DNA from: Paenibacillus sp. LHD-117
GTDB lineage: Bacteria > Bacillota > Bacilli > Paenibacillales > Paenibacillaceae
NCBI RefSeq assembly: GCF_030929555.1
Contig: NZ_JAVFVT010000028.1
Coordinates: 36,977-100,976, forward strand
DNA length: 64,000 bases
Reading direction: 5' to 3'
Shown: piece by piece, positions 42,422-51,786 of the stretch
How positions within the stretch are numbered: position 1 is the stretch's first letter
How the letters are laid out: each line of letters opens with the position of its first letter
Notes under the pieces: model-generated
Databases searched by the model: none
What the model was told of the DNA's origin: nothing
Seen by the model: the letters and a program-made list of their open reading frames with translations, nothing else
Translations under genes and position numbers: made by a program

Positions 42422-43393
42422 ATGGCCAAAAAACTGACATTTCGCGAGGACGGCACGTTCGTCATCGTCCAGTTTTCCGATACGGAATTTATTTCGGAAG
42501 GAGATTACGATCCGGATACGCCAGATTTTAACGCGGAGGCAAGAGCGACGATGGAGACGGTCATCGCGCACGAGAAGCCGGACCTGATCGTCTTCGCCGG
42601 CGATGTTACGGCAAGCGCGCGCGGCATCGATCCGCGCGAATCGTTCCGGCAGGCGGTGGCGGTCGCCGAGGAGAAGGGCATTCCATGGGCCGCCGTATTC
42701 GGCAACCATGATTCCGAAGGAGCGGTCACGAGAAACGAGATGAACGAGGAGCAGCTGGCGCACCGCTATACCGTCTCGGAGCCGGACCCGCCGCATGTCA
42801 GCGGCTTCGGCAATTATTCCGTGACGTTAACGGAAAAGGACGGTGCTGCTTGCGCCGCGCTCTACTTCTTGGACAGCGGCGATTATTCGCAGCTGCCCTC
42901 CGTCGGCGGATACGACTGGATTCGCCGCGACCAGATCGACTGGTACGTGACGGAGTCGCGCAAGCGCACGATCGCCGCAGGAGGCGTTCCGCTGCCTTCT
43001 CTGGCCTTCTTCCACATTCCGCTTCCGGAGTACAGGGAGGTATGGGAGACGACAACTTGTCTTGGCCATTGTTTCGAGGGAGTAAGCTCCCCCCGCCTCA
43101 ACTCCGGCATGTTCGCGGCGATGGTGGAGATGGGCGACATTATGGGCACCTTCGTCGGCCACGACCATGCCAACGATTTCAGCGGAGAGCTGCATGGCAT
43201 CCGCCTGTGCTACGGCCGCTCCACCCGCTATGTCAGCTATGTTGACGGTGCGCGCAACGATCGATTCAAGACAGGCGGCCGCGTCATTAGGCTCCGTGCA
43301 GGCGAACGCGGCTTCGATACTTGGATTAGACAAAACGACGGCACGATCGCGGAGCTTAGGGCGCATCGGCCGAATGAGGAGGGGATACGATGA
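42422..43393 (+). CDS. Calcineurin-like metallophosphoesterase, paralog 2 with altered metal site
   Basis: A 323-residue paralog of the 40397 gene. Motifs GD (about 60), GNHD (about 97), FHIPLPEY and GHDH are kept, but the first motif D-x-H reads D20-T-E22, so the His that ligates metal in the family is replaced by Glu. This could change metal choice or activity. AGAGGGG precedes ATG 42422. Its stop is 4 bases after the next start (43390), so it is coupled to the DUF4091 gene and probably acts with it. Confidence 0.86.
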   Translation: MAKKLTFREDGTFVIVQFSDTEFISEGDYDPDTPDFNAEARATMETVIAHEKPDLIVFAGDVTASARGIDPRESFRQAVAVAEEKGIPWAAVFGNHDSEGAVTRNEMNEEQLAHRYTVSEPDPPHVSGFGNYSVTLTEKDGAACAALYFLDSGDYSQLPSVGGYDWIRRDQIDWYVTESRKRTIAAGGVPLPSLAFFHIPLPEYREVWETTTCLGHCFEGVSSPRLNSGMFAAMVEMGDIMGTFVGHDHANDFSGELHGIRLCYGRSTRYVSYVDGARNDRFKTGGRVIRLRAGERGFDTWIRQNDGTIAELRAHRPNEEGIR

Positions 43394-45087
43394 CACAGCA
43401 ACCCAAAACTTTTACGACAAGAAGCTTAAGCTCGCTAAGCAAAATATTTCCGGACGAGGCGCTCGCGGACGAAGCCGTCCAGACCGGAAGCGCAATGTGG
43501 AACGAGACGTTCAGCTTTCAGGCTGCCTATTGCTCGTCCCATCTTATCCGTTCGGTACGGGCGAAGATTGAAGCAGATTCCGAGCTGCTTCCCTTTATTA
43601 CGGTACGTTCCGTAGGGCTGTCACCGTCGGAACTGCCCGTATACGATAAACCGGACGCTAACTATATCCGGACGACGCCGGGCCTGTACCCCGACCCGCT
43701 TTATCCGCTCGAAGCAGAATTCAAGGCGCTTCCGGGCCAATGGCGCTCCCTGTGGCTGACCGTTCGAATCCCTTCCATGCCGGAATCGGTCGCTTCCGAG
43801 AAGAAGAGCCTCTTCCATGAAATCAGCGTCAGCTTCTTGGATGAGAACGGAGAAGACCTGGGCAAGGATACCTTCACGCTTGAGATCATCCCCGCCGAGC
43901 TTCCTCCTCAGAAGCTGATTCATACGGAATGGTTCCACGCCGATTGTATCGCGACGCAATACGGTGTAGATGCGTTTTCCGAGCGCCACTGGGAGCTAAT
44001 GGAGGGCTATGTCCGCAACGCGGCGGAGCATGGCGTAAACATGCTGTTGACTCCTCTCTTCACGCCGCCCCTCGATACGGCTTTCGGCGAAGAGCGCTTG
44101 ACCATGCAGCTCATTGACGTAGAAGTTTCGGGAGAAAATGAGTATATATTCGGCTTTGGGAAGCTTGAGCGTTGGATCGAAATGTGCAAGCGCGCCGGCA
44201 TCCAATATTTCGAATGCTCCCATCTGTTCACGCAGTGGGGCGCAGCTCATGCGCCTAAGATTATGGCGAAGACATCGGAAGGGGAACGGCGCATATTCGG
44301 CTGGGAGACGGACGCGGCGGGCGAAGCCTACGACGCTTTCCTGGATTCGTTCCTGCCGATGCTGACGGCGTTCATCCATGCGAGAGGAATGGAGAGCGCC
44401 TTTTATTTCCATGTCTCGGATGAGCCGGGATTGGCGCAGCTGGAGTCGTACCGCCGGGCAAGCGAGAAGCTGAAGAAGCATCTCCAAGGCTTCCGCTTCC
44501 TCGACGCTTTATCCGACTACGCCTTCTACGAGCAGGGCTTGGTGGAAATACCGGTTCCGGCGAACAATCATATGGACCGGTTTCTGGAAGGGAAGGTCGA
44601 TCCGCTATGGACCTATTATTGCTGCTCCCAGCATCGGGACGTCTCCAACCGCTTCTTCGCTATGCCGTCCGCTAGAAACCGGATTATCGGGATGCAAATG
44701 TACAATTTCGGCATTCAAGGATTCCTGCATTGGGGCTATAACTTCTGGTACAGCCAAGGCTCGAAGCGCGCGATCGACCCTTACAAGGTTACGGATGCGG
44801 ATTGCGCCTTCCCTTCGGGCGACGCTTACGTCGTCTACCCTGGGCCGGACGGTCCCGTCGATTCCATCCGGTGGGAAGTGTTCCGCGAAGGTCTGCAGGA
44901 CCAGCGTGCGCTGGAATTGCTGGAGACGCATGCGGGCAGGGAGAAGGCGCTTGCTTTGCTGGCGGAGGACTTGAAGGAGCCGATTGGGTTCAAAGCATTT
45001 CCCGTCTCCATCGACTGGATGCTTGGAGCGCGCCGGTGCATTCACGACGCGATCTTGAAGGCGATGGCCGCATCGGCCTCTGCTTGA
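43390..45087 (+). CDS. DUF4091 glycoside-hydrolase-like protein 1
   Basis: A 565-residue cytosolic protein. The beta-rich N-terminus (about 1-175) is followed by a TIM-barrel-like DUF4091 region with 'HTEWFHADCIATQYGV', acidic 'FYFHVSDEPGLAQLESY' and C-terminal 'GFLHWGYNFW' and 'YVVYPGPDGPVDSIRWE'. DUF4091 proteins are predicted sugar hydrolases; substrate unknown. The start overlaps the phosphoesterase end (ATGA). The lack of a signal peptide suggests it works on imported oligosaccharides. Confidence 0.88.
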   Translation: MTQQPKTFTTRSLSSLSKIFPDEALADEAVQTGSAMWNETFSFQAAYCSSHLIRSVRAKIEADSELLPFITVRSVGLSPSELPVYDKPDANYIRTTPGLYPDPLYPLEAEFKALPGQWRSLWLTVRIPSMPESVASEKKSLFHEISVSFLDENGEDLGKDTFTLEIIPAELPPQKLIHTEWFHADCIATQYGVDAFSERHWELMEGYVRNAAEHGVNMLLTPLFTPPLDTAFGEERLTMQLIDVEVSGENEYIFGFGKLERWIEMCKRAGIQYFECSHLFTQWGAAHAPKIMAKTSEGERRIFGWETDAAGEAYDAFLDSFLPMLTAFIHARGMESAFYFHVSDEPGLAQLESYRRASEKLKKHLQGFRFLDALSDYAFYEQGLVEIPVPANNHMDRFLEGKVDPLWTYYCCSQHRDVSNRFFAMPSARNRIIGMQMYNFGIQGFLHWGYNFWYSQGSKRAIDPYKVTDADCAFPSGDAYVVYPGPDGPVDSIRWEVFREGLQDQRALELLETHAGREKALALLAEDLKEPIGFKAFPVSIDWMLGARRCIHDAILKAMAASASA

Positions 45088-45207
45088 AGGATTTAGCGCT
45101 GCCCGCATGGAATAGATATGGACGGAATTCACTGCAGAGACGACATACCGGAGCGGATGCCGAAGGGCTATTCTAGTGACATATCATAAGTCTTGGAGGA
45201 TCTCTTT

Positions 45208-46830
45208 ATGTCGATCAGATGGCGAGTATGCGATGCATTTGAATGGTTGTACCCCGATCTCGAGCCTGCGGGAGAAGAGGGCGGCAATATCGTTCTGGAG
45301 GCGGCGAGCGGCACGTACGCCGGCTGCCAGCTGTGGTGGGACGGCGTGACGGCCGGAACGAAAGTGGAATGGATGTTCCAATCCGGCGCGTCATCCGAAG
45401 ACGGTTCGCTCTTGGAATGCTGCAGCTTATATGAGCTACGCAGCGTAAGGGTGGAGGAGAACACGGGACCGGATTATTCCACGGTACCGGTCGGAACGGA
45501 CGCGCCGTATACGACGCGCCCGGCTCCCTTCCGGGTGTATGACGCCCTTAAGCCGATCGGGAGCTCGTTCCTGACTGGGCCAGAAGGAATGGCGTTATAT
45601 GTATGCTGGCATATTCCGGAAATGATAAGACCCGGCACGCATACAGGCGCCCTCCGTCTGACGATCGGTTCGGACAACATATCCATACCCGTCCGGATTG
45701 GCGTTCACGGCGCTGTCGTTCCAAGCGCGGGCTCGCTCTCCGTTACGAACTGGTTCTCTCTGTCCAATATAGCGAAGTGGCACGGCCTTGAGCTGTGGTC
45801 GGAGCCATTCTGGGAGATGACGGCGAAGTACGGCGAAGCTATGCGCAGAGCGCGGCAGACCCACTTCCTCGTCGGCATGGAGCTGACGGACATTCGGAGA
45901 AGTGATGAGGGCCGCTACGAATTCGGCTTCGCCAAGGCGGAGCGCCTGATTCGCATGTTTCTGAAGCTTGGATTCACCCGTATAGAAGGCGGGCATCTTG
46001 CGGGGCGCAACGGTTGGGACGATCTTCGCTTCGTCCTGTCGTATGATCGAAGCGTTATGGCGACGGGGCCGGAAGGCGCCGCTTTCTTATCGCAATATTT
46101 GAAGGCTTGGCGCACGTTTCTCGATTCAAACGGCTGGCTTGCGCTGACGGCGCAGCATATCGCCGACGAACCGATCGCGGAATCGGCCGAAGATTACCGG
46201 GTACTCTCCGGCATCTTCAGGAAGTGGATGCCCGGCGTTCCGCTCATCGACGCCGTCATACATCCGGAGCTCGACGGCGCGCTCGATATTTGGGTGCCGA
46301 CCAACCGGGACTTCGAGCGCCATATGGCGGATTATGAACGTCTTCGCGATTACGGCGACGAAGTTTGGTTCTACACGTGCTGGAATCCCGGTGGCTACTA
46401 CTTGAACCGGTTTCTCGATCTTCCGCTGCTCAAAACACGGTATTTGCATTGGGGGAATTATTTGTACGGCTTGAATGGTTACCTTCACTGGGGCTTCAAC
46501 TATTGTCTGAAGGGTCAGGACCCCTTCGAGAGCAACAATCCGATGCTCGCTCCCGGCGTCCATGGGAAGCGCGTGCCTGCAGGGGATACTCATATCGTCT
46601 ATCCCGGCGATGACGGGCCTTGGCTAAGCATGCGGCTCGAAGCGATGCGGATGGGCGTGGAAGATTACGAGCTGCTTCGGATGGCTGCAGCGCGCAAGCC
46701 GGATTTGGCCGACGAGATCGTGGGGAGCTGCATGACGAGCTTTGCCGAGGTCGAGCTCTCTATCTCCCATTTCAAACAGGCGTATCGACGGCTGCTGAAG
46801 GCCGCCTCCGGAACAGACGCCATAGGCTAG
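45208..46830 (+). CDS. DUF4091 glycoside-hydrolase-like protein 2
   Basis: A 540-residue paralog-type protein with 'SVTNWFSLSNIAKWHGLELW', 'TAQHIADEPIAESAEDY' (the acidic pair at the likely active site), 'GYLHWGFNYC' and 'HIVYPGDDGPWLSMRLEAM', each aligning with the preceding gene. Overall identity appears low, so the duplication is old or they were recruited separately. ATG 45208 follows TTGGAGGATC. No signal peptide. It probably shares the transcript with the upstream genes. Confidence 0.88.
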   Translation: MSIRWRVCDAFEWLYPDLEPAGEEGGNIVLEAASGTYAGCQLWWDGVTAGTKVEWMFQSGASSEDGSLLECCSLYELRSVRVEENTGPDYSTVPVGTDAPYTTRPAPFRVYDALKPIGSSFLTGPEGMALYVCWHIPEMIRPGTHTGALRLTIGSDNISIPVRIGVHGAVVPSAGSLSVTNWFSLSNIAKWHGLELWSEPFWEMTAKYGEAMRRARQTHFLVGMELTDIRRSDEGRYEFGFAKAERLIRMFLKLGFTRIEGGHLAGRNGWDDLRFVLSYDRSVMATGPEGAAFLSQYLKAWRTFLDSNGWLALTAQHIADEPIAESAEDYRVLSGIFRKWMPGVPLIDAVIHPELDGALDIWVPTNRDFERHMADYERLRDYGDEVWFYTCWNPGGYYLNRFLDLPLLKTRYLHWGNYLYGLNGYLHWGFNYCLKGQDPFESNNPMLAPGVHGKRVPAGDTHIVYPGDDGPWLSMRLEAMRMGVEDYELLRMAAARKPDLADEIVGSCMTSFAEVELSISHFKQAYRRLLKAASGTDAIG

Positions 46831-46944
46831 CATAACAACTCCCTTCTTGAATCTTGATGGATTTCCATATCAAGCTCGAGTACGGGGGTTTTTTTCATAA
46901 GAAAGATCGTGAAGCCTATATTCGGAAAGATTGGAGCGATAGAC

Positions 46945-48741
46945 GTGACCCTGCTGCGCAAGCTGACCATTCGTTCTCAATTGTTCATCATCGCGCTATC
47001 TATCGCTTTTGTCGTGCTTTTTATTTTACTTTCCAGCTACTGGCAAATGTCCAAAATCATCGGGTCGAACAACGAAAAATATACGAGCGATCTGATCCTC
47101 CAGATGAAGCAGACGATCCACTCCAACAAGGACGTTCTCGAGCGCCTCATGATGAACATCGCGTTCAACTCCGACGTGCAGTCTTTTTTGATCGAACAGG
47201 ACAAAGTGCAAACCTTCATGTTATCGAAAAGGATCGACAGCCTGCTCATCAATTCCCGTACGCTTAAGGAGGGCATTCTGGATATCGTTATTCACGGCGA
47301 GAACGGACGTTGGATCGACATTTCCGGAGGCAGGGGTCCAACGAAGCTTTATCAGGGGGCGCTCGGAGAAGATGAATCGTTCCATTACTATGGCTTGCAG
47401 CGATTCGCCGGACAATACGATCCGGAGAATGTGTTCCTGATCGGAGCCAAAATCAAATATTCGCAGCCCGGCGCGAAGTTCAACGATACGATCGGGACGC
47501 TCTTCTTCGTCGTCTCGCCTGAGGCCCTGCTTGGAGAAATCAGCGAGCTGTCGAGCGAGATGAATACGACCTCTTTCTTCGTGGATTGGCAGAAGCGGGT
47601 CGTATCCGGGAGCGGCGCGCTGGAGAACGGCGTCGAGCTGGATGCGCTGAGCGACGAGCGCTCCGGCTCCGTCAAGCGGGAGATCAAGTGGAACGGGAAG
47701 ACGTACGTGGCCCATACGGAGTATTTGTCCGAGATCAAGAGCTCCATCGTCAGCATGATTCCGAAGGAAGCGCTTATGCGCGACATGAACGCCGTTCGCC
47801 TCTTTTTTATCGCGGTCTTCCTGTTCGGCAGCGTCGTCCTGCTCGTGCTCTTCGGCATCATCGCGGGCAATATCCTGCTACCGCTCAAGAAGCTGATGAT
47901 GTTTATGAATATGCTGAAGCGCGGCGATCTGGGCAAGCTGAAAAGCCGGATCGACCTGGATGGGTACGTCGAAATCAGCCTCATGGCGAACGAGTTCAAC
48001 CATATGCTCAACCAGATCGACGCGTTGACCCGGGAGCTTCTGAACACGAACGCGGCGCTGTACGGGGCGGAGCTGGAGAAGAAGAAGTCGGAGCTCGCTT
48101 ATTTGCGCAGCCAGATCAATCCCCACTTTCTCTACAACACGCTGGAGATGATCAAAGGCATGGCGGCCGTCAAGGGCGCGCAGGAAATAAGGGAGGCGGC
48201 GTCGTCGCTGGGACGAATATTCCGTTACAGCATTAAAGGAGAAGGCATCGTTCCGCTGCATACGGAGCTGTCCATCGTGGAGTCTTATCTTCAAATCCAG
48301 CGGATGCGCTTCGGCTCGCGGTTCATCTTCACCTTCGATATCGACGGCAACGCCCTGCAATGCCAAGTGCCCAAAATGATTCTTCAGCCCATCGTCGAAA
48401 ATGCGGTCTATCACGGCCTGGAGCCGAAAGAGCAGCATGGCATCCTGAAGATTAAGGCCTACCTGGACGAACGGAACGATCTTATCGTCGTGGTGGAGGA
48501 CGACGGGGTCGGCATGGAGCCCGAACGTCTTGCGGCGCTGCGGAACGCGTTGTCCGACGAGCAATACAAGCGCCAGCTGGACGGCGAAGGGGGCGGCAGC
48601 ATCGGCTTCTCCAACGTCAACGCCAGAATCAAGCTGACCTGCGGTTCCGACTACGGGCTGGAAGTCGTCAGCGCGGAGAACGCGGGCACGAGGGTCCGAG
48701 TAAAGCTGCCTACGAAAGGAGAGGTTCCGAATGCTATATAA
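46945..48741 (+). CDS. YesM-like sensor histidine kinase
   Basis: A 598-residue membrane kinase. TM1 is at about 9-30 (LFIIALSIAFVVLFILLSSYW), an extracellular sensor of about 240 residues follows, and TM2 lies at about 275-300. After a HAMP linker comes the phosphoacceptor box 'RSQINPHFLYNTLEMIKGM' and HATPase motifs 'ENAVYHGLEP', 'VEDDGVGM' and 'GGSIGFSNVNARI'. GTG 46945 follows GGAGCG; GTG 46909 is in frame but has a weaker site. It overlaps the regulator gene by 11 bases. It probably senses an extracellular glycan product. Confidence 0.92.
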   Translation: MTLLRKLTIRSQLFIIALSIAFVVLFILLSSYWQMSKIIGSNNEKYTSDLILQMKQTIHSNKDVLERLMMNIAFNSDVQSFLIEQDKVQTFMLSKRIDSLLINSRTLKEGILDIVIHGENGRWIDISGGRGPTKLYQGALGEDESFHYYGLQRFAGQYDPENVFLIGAKIKYSQPGAKFNDTIGTLFFVVSPEALLGEISELSSEMNTTSFFVDWQKRVVSGSGALENGVELDALSDERSGSVKREIKWNGKTYVAHTEYLSEIKSSIVSMIPKEALMRDMNAVRLFFIAVFLFGSVVLLVLFGIIAGNILLPLKKLMMFMNMLKRGDLGKLKSRIDLDGYVEISLMANEFNHMLNQIDALTRELLNTNAALYGAELEKKKSELAYLRSQINPHFLYNTLEMIKGMAAVKGAQEIREAASSLGRIFRYSIKGEGIVPLHTELSIVESYLQIQRMRFGSRFIFTFDIDGNALQCQVPKMILQPIVENAVYHGLEPKEQHGILKIKAYLDERNDLIVVVEDDGVGMEPERLAALRNALSDEQYKRQLDGEGGGSIGFSNVNARIKLTCGSDYGLEVVSAENAGTRVRVKLPTKGEVPNAI

Positions 48742-50167
48742 AGTGCTGCTGGTAGACGATGAGGCATGGGTGCTCGAAAGCCTGAAGGCGAGCGTCAATT
48801 GGGAGACGCAAGGCTTTGAGGTGGCCGGGACGGCGCTTAGCGGCCAGGAGGCGCTCGCCATGATCGGCGAGATGAAGCCGGACGTCGTATTTACCGATAT
48901 CCGCATGCCGGGCATGAATGGGCTGGAGCTGATCAAGAAGGGAAGCGAGCTGCCTGATCGCGTCCTGTATATCGTCGTGAGTGGCTACGCGGAGTTCGCA
49001 TATGCGCAGAAGGCTCTTACTTACGGTGCGGTCGCTTATTGCCTGAAGCCCTTCGACGAAGACGAAATTTTGTCCATTCTCGGGAAGATCAGACGGGACA
49101 AGGACGGCGAGCGGATGCGTTCGGGCAAAACGCTGCAAGCTTATCTGGAGGAGCCGGGCGACGGCCGATTGGAGGCGGCACTTGCGACTGAGCTTCGGGA
49201 GCTTAATGGCTGGAGCGGGGAGGACGCGGACATCGGCGCGATCGTCTGCTCCCTTGAGGGGGCTATTCCCACGATTGCTTCGGGAACGGCGCTGTATGCC
49301 AAGATCGGCAAATCAAAGCATCTCTTTCTCGCTCCATGGAGCAGAGTAGAAACGTTCGCGGAACGTCTGCGACAGGAATTGGGAGATGCGGCTAGGGGGA
49401 TCGGCATAGGAGGACGGATTGCGGATATGAGGAAGCTGCAGGATGCCGTTAACACGGCAGGCACCCTGGCTGATCATGCGTTCATAGCCGGAAGAACCGG
49501 CATATTTCGGGCAGCGGCGCCGCCGGACAAGGAGTCGTTTAACGCCGCGCTGAAGCAACTGGGAGGCGCGATCGGGGAAGGCGACGTCGCGGCTTCGAGC
49601 CGCGCTTTCGATGCCATGGAGGCGCTGTTCCGGGAAGGCGGCTTGACGGTGAGGTATGCGCTCCAGCTCTATAACATCGTGCATTCGTTCCTATACCGCT
49701 ACAAAGCGGAGACGACCGACAATATGCTGTACAGCGTCGACCTGCTGATGGCGTCATTCCGCACCTTCGCTGATATGCTTATATTTTTGAGGCAGTTCGT
49801 CAGCCGGTATATGCTGGAGACGCCGGAATTCGCCGCGCAGGAGACTGGCAACGAGACGTTCCGCGCCATCCTTCAATACGTTAACCAGAATTACTTGCAG
49901 GAGCTTTCCGTTCAAAGCCTGTCGCAACGGTTCTATACCAATCCAAGCTACATTAGTCAGTTGTTCAAGAAGGAAGTCGGGGAGACGTATACGTCCTATA
50001 TCGCCAAACTGCGTATCACGTATGCCTGCGAACTCTTGTCCAGTACCAGCATGATGATTGGTGAGATCGCCGAGAAGGCGGGTTATCCCGATTACTTTTA
50101 CTTCACGAAGCTATTCAAGAAGGCGATCGGCAAAACCCCGTCTCAATTCAGGGCGGAGATGAAATAA
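48731..50167 (+). CDS. YesN-like AraC response regulator
   Basis: A 478-residue regulator. The receiver domain (1-120) has the acidic pair 'LLVDDEAWV', the phosphoacceptor Asp in 'DVVFTDIRMPGMNG' and the Lys in 'YCLKPFDEDE'. A middle region of unknown fold spans about 130-370. The C-terminal AraC DNA-binding pair of helix-turn-helix motifs (NYLQELSVQSLSQRFYTNPS; 'IGEIAEKAGYPDYFYFTKLFK') ends in 'GKTPSQFR'. It should activate the downstream sugar genes. Confidence 0.93.
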   Translation: MLYKVLLVDDEAWVLESLKASVNWETQGFEVAGTALSGQEALAMIGEMKPDVVFTDIRMPGMNGLELIKKGSELPDRVLYIVVSGYAEFAYAQKALTYGAVAYCLKPFDEDEILSILGKIRRDKDGERMRSGKTLQAYLEEPGDGRLEAALATELRELNGWSGEDADIGAIVCSLEGAIPTIASGTALYAKIGKSKHLFLAPWSRVETFAERLRQELGDAARGIGIGGRIADMRKLQDAVNTAGTLADHAFIAGRTGIFRAAAPPDKESFNAALKQLGGAIGEGDVAASSRAFDAMEALFREGGLTVRYALQLYNIVHSFLYRYKAETTDNMLYSVDLLMASFRTFADMLIFLRQFVSRYMLETPEFAAQETGNETFRAILQYVNQNYLQELSVQSLSQRFYTNPSYISQLFKKEVGETYTSYIAKLRITYACELLSSTSMMIGEIAEKAGYPDYFYFTKLFKKAIGKTPSQFRAEMK

Positions 50168-50223
50168 GCCCTATGTCTTTTTATTAGCTCTTTATTTCTT
50201 TATCTTATATGTACCGATTCCAG

Positions 50224-50246
50224 GCCCCTGCCTCGTAGGGGTTTTT
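50224..50246 (+). terminator. Terminator after the YesN-like gene
   Basis: The short stem CCCCT/AGGGG is followed by TTTTT, closing the sensor-regulator transcript before the solute-binding gene. Confidence 0.7.
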
Positions 50247-50319
50247 ATGTAGGGAAAGTATGCGACTGGCTAAATACACATGTCCTTTCCTCATCCTTTA
50301 CAATAAGCGTACAGCCAAG

Positions 50320-50333
50320 TGAAAGCGCTTACT
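50320..50333 (+). promoter_or_regulatory. CcpA catabolite-responsive element (cre)
   Basis: TGAAAGCGCTTACT matches the cre consensus TGWAARCGYTWNCW at every position. It lies about 50 bases before the solute-binding-protein start and just downstream of a -10-like TACAAT at 50299-50304, so CcpA would act as a block to transcription during growth on preferred sugars. Confidence 0.8.
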
Positions 50334-50381
50334 AGTCAGCATCGAAACGCTAAACCAATTAATCGTGTAGGGGGAAAAAGG

Positions 50382-51698
50382 ATGAAGCTGAAATGGACGC
50401 CAGTATTGCTAATCATGCTTGTTATCGCCGTCATGGCGGGCTGCTCCTCCGGCAGCGGTTCGAACAACGAGCCAACGAACGCGCCGGATCCGACCGCAAA
50501 CGCCGAGACGACAGAAGCGCCTGCGAGCGAGGAGCCGTCGGCCGCGCCTTCGGATGGTCCATCCGACTTGGGCGGTCGAACGATCCGTATCGGGCAATGG
50601 TGGGGGATGGAAAATTATTTGTCGGAAGAGGAGAAGGAGAGGCAGCGCAAGACGGAGGAGAAGTATAACGTCAAGATCGAATATGTGACGGTTCCGTTCG
50701 CGGAGATACAGTCCAGAATCATTACAACTTCCGTTGCAGGACAGCCGTTCGCGGATATTATCATGATTCCTCTTGAGTGGTCGATTCCGAAGATGGTCAG
50801 CGAGGGCTATATTCGCAACATCGACGACCTGGTCGACATGAATGATCAGAACTGGAACCAAATCATGCTGAATTACGGCAAATACAACGGCAAGCAATAC
50901 AGTTTTACGGACAAGGACAACAACGGTCACGGCTTCTTCTATAACAAAACGCTCATACAGCGCAACGGCCTGGAAGATCCGTACGAGCTCCAGGAGAAGG
51001 GCGAATGGACATGGGATAAGTTCCTGGAGATGACGAAAGCGGTGACGAAGGACGGCGTGTTCGGCGTTGCGCCTTACGATACGCCAACAAGCCTCACTAT
51101 TCCGTTTCTTTACTCTAATAACGGGTTTGTCACGAAGGACGACCAAATTACGTTCGATTCGCCGGAGTCGCTCGAGGCAATCCAGTTCGTTTCCGATCTC
51201 TACAATACGCACAAGGTCGTGGGCGGCAGCTGGGTCGAAGGAACGGCGCTCTTCTATCCGGGCTATCGCTGGGCGGCGTACGACTTTAACGGCACTATGG
51301 CCGACGATTGGGGCTACGTCTTCTTCCCGAAAGGACCTAAGGCGGACAACTACGTCGTTCCGACGCCGATCAACATGTGGCATCTTATGGCGGATGTCGA
51401 AAATCCGAAGGAAGTGATGACGGTCTGGATGGAATTGTTCGAAAGGGATATCGAGAAGAGCAATGATGGCGTAATTCGTGCGGAAGAAGCCAACTTCAGA
51501 AACCAGGAGGGGCTGAATACGCTTAGAAAAATGCTTGGCAACGGCACCGTTCTGGAATATTTGGCCTATGATGGCTTCGGCGGCTATTTCAACGAAGCAA
51601 TCAACAACATCATGTCTGGCAAAGGAACGGTCTCAAGCGAACTGGCTCGAATCAAGCCGCTTACGCAAGCTGCCATTGACGTTACCCTTAAGAAATAA
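50382..51698 (+). CDS. Extracellular solute-binding lipoprotein (family 1-type)
   Basis: A 438-residue secreted lipoprotein. The signal peptide ends in lipobox VMAGC (Cys at about 21), then a Ser/Gly/Asn/Thr-rich linker up to about residue 65. The binding domain has 'IRIGQWWGMENYLSEEEK', 'WTWDKFLEMTKAVTKDGVFG' and 'YNTHKVVGGSWVEGTALFY', the pattern of ABC sugar-binding proteins. ATG 50382 follows GGGGGAAAAAGG. Ligand unknown. It sits behind a cre site and the YesMN-like genes, so it is likely induced by them and repressed by CcpA. Confidence 0.92.
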   Translation: MKLKWTPVLLIMLVIAVMAGCSSGSGSNNEPTNAPDPTANAETTEAPASEEPSAAPSDGPSDLGGRTIRIGQWWGMENYLSEEEKERQRKTEEKYNVKIEYVTVPFAEIQSRIITTSVAGQPFADIIMIPLEWSIPKMVSEGYIRNIDDLVDMNDQNWNQIMLNYGKYNGKQYSFTDKDNNGHGFFYNKTLIQRNGLEDPYELQEKGEWTWDKFLEMTKAVTKDGVFGVAPYDTPTSLTIPFLYSNNGFVTKDDQITFDSPESLEAIQFVSDLYNTHKVVGGSWVEGTALFYPGYRWAAYDFNGTMADDWGYVFFPKGPKADNYVVPTPINMWHLMADVENPKEVMTVWMELFERDIEKSNDGVIRAEEANFRNQEGLNTLRKMLGNGTVLEYLAYDGFGGYFNEAINNIMSGKGTVSSELARIKPLTQAAIDVTLKK

Positions 51699-51724
51699 CT
51701 GCGCAGTTCCATAGCAACGCTTCG

Positions 51725-51761
51725 GACACCCCAATTACGCTGGTGCGGCTGTTGGGGTGTC
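51725..51761 (+). other. Intercistronic hairpin between binding-protein genes
   Basis: A 10-bp perfect stem GACACCCCAA/TTGGGGTGTC with a 17-base loop and no T-tract. Such hairpins often stabilise the upstream mRNA and allow higher expression of the binding protein than of the permeases. Confidence 0.6.
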
Positions 51762-51786
51762 TCCGCAAGCGGAGAGGAGGCACCCT

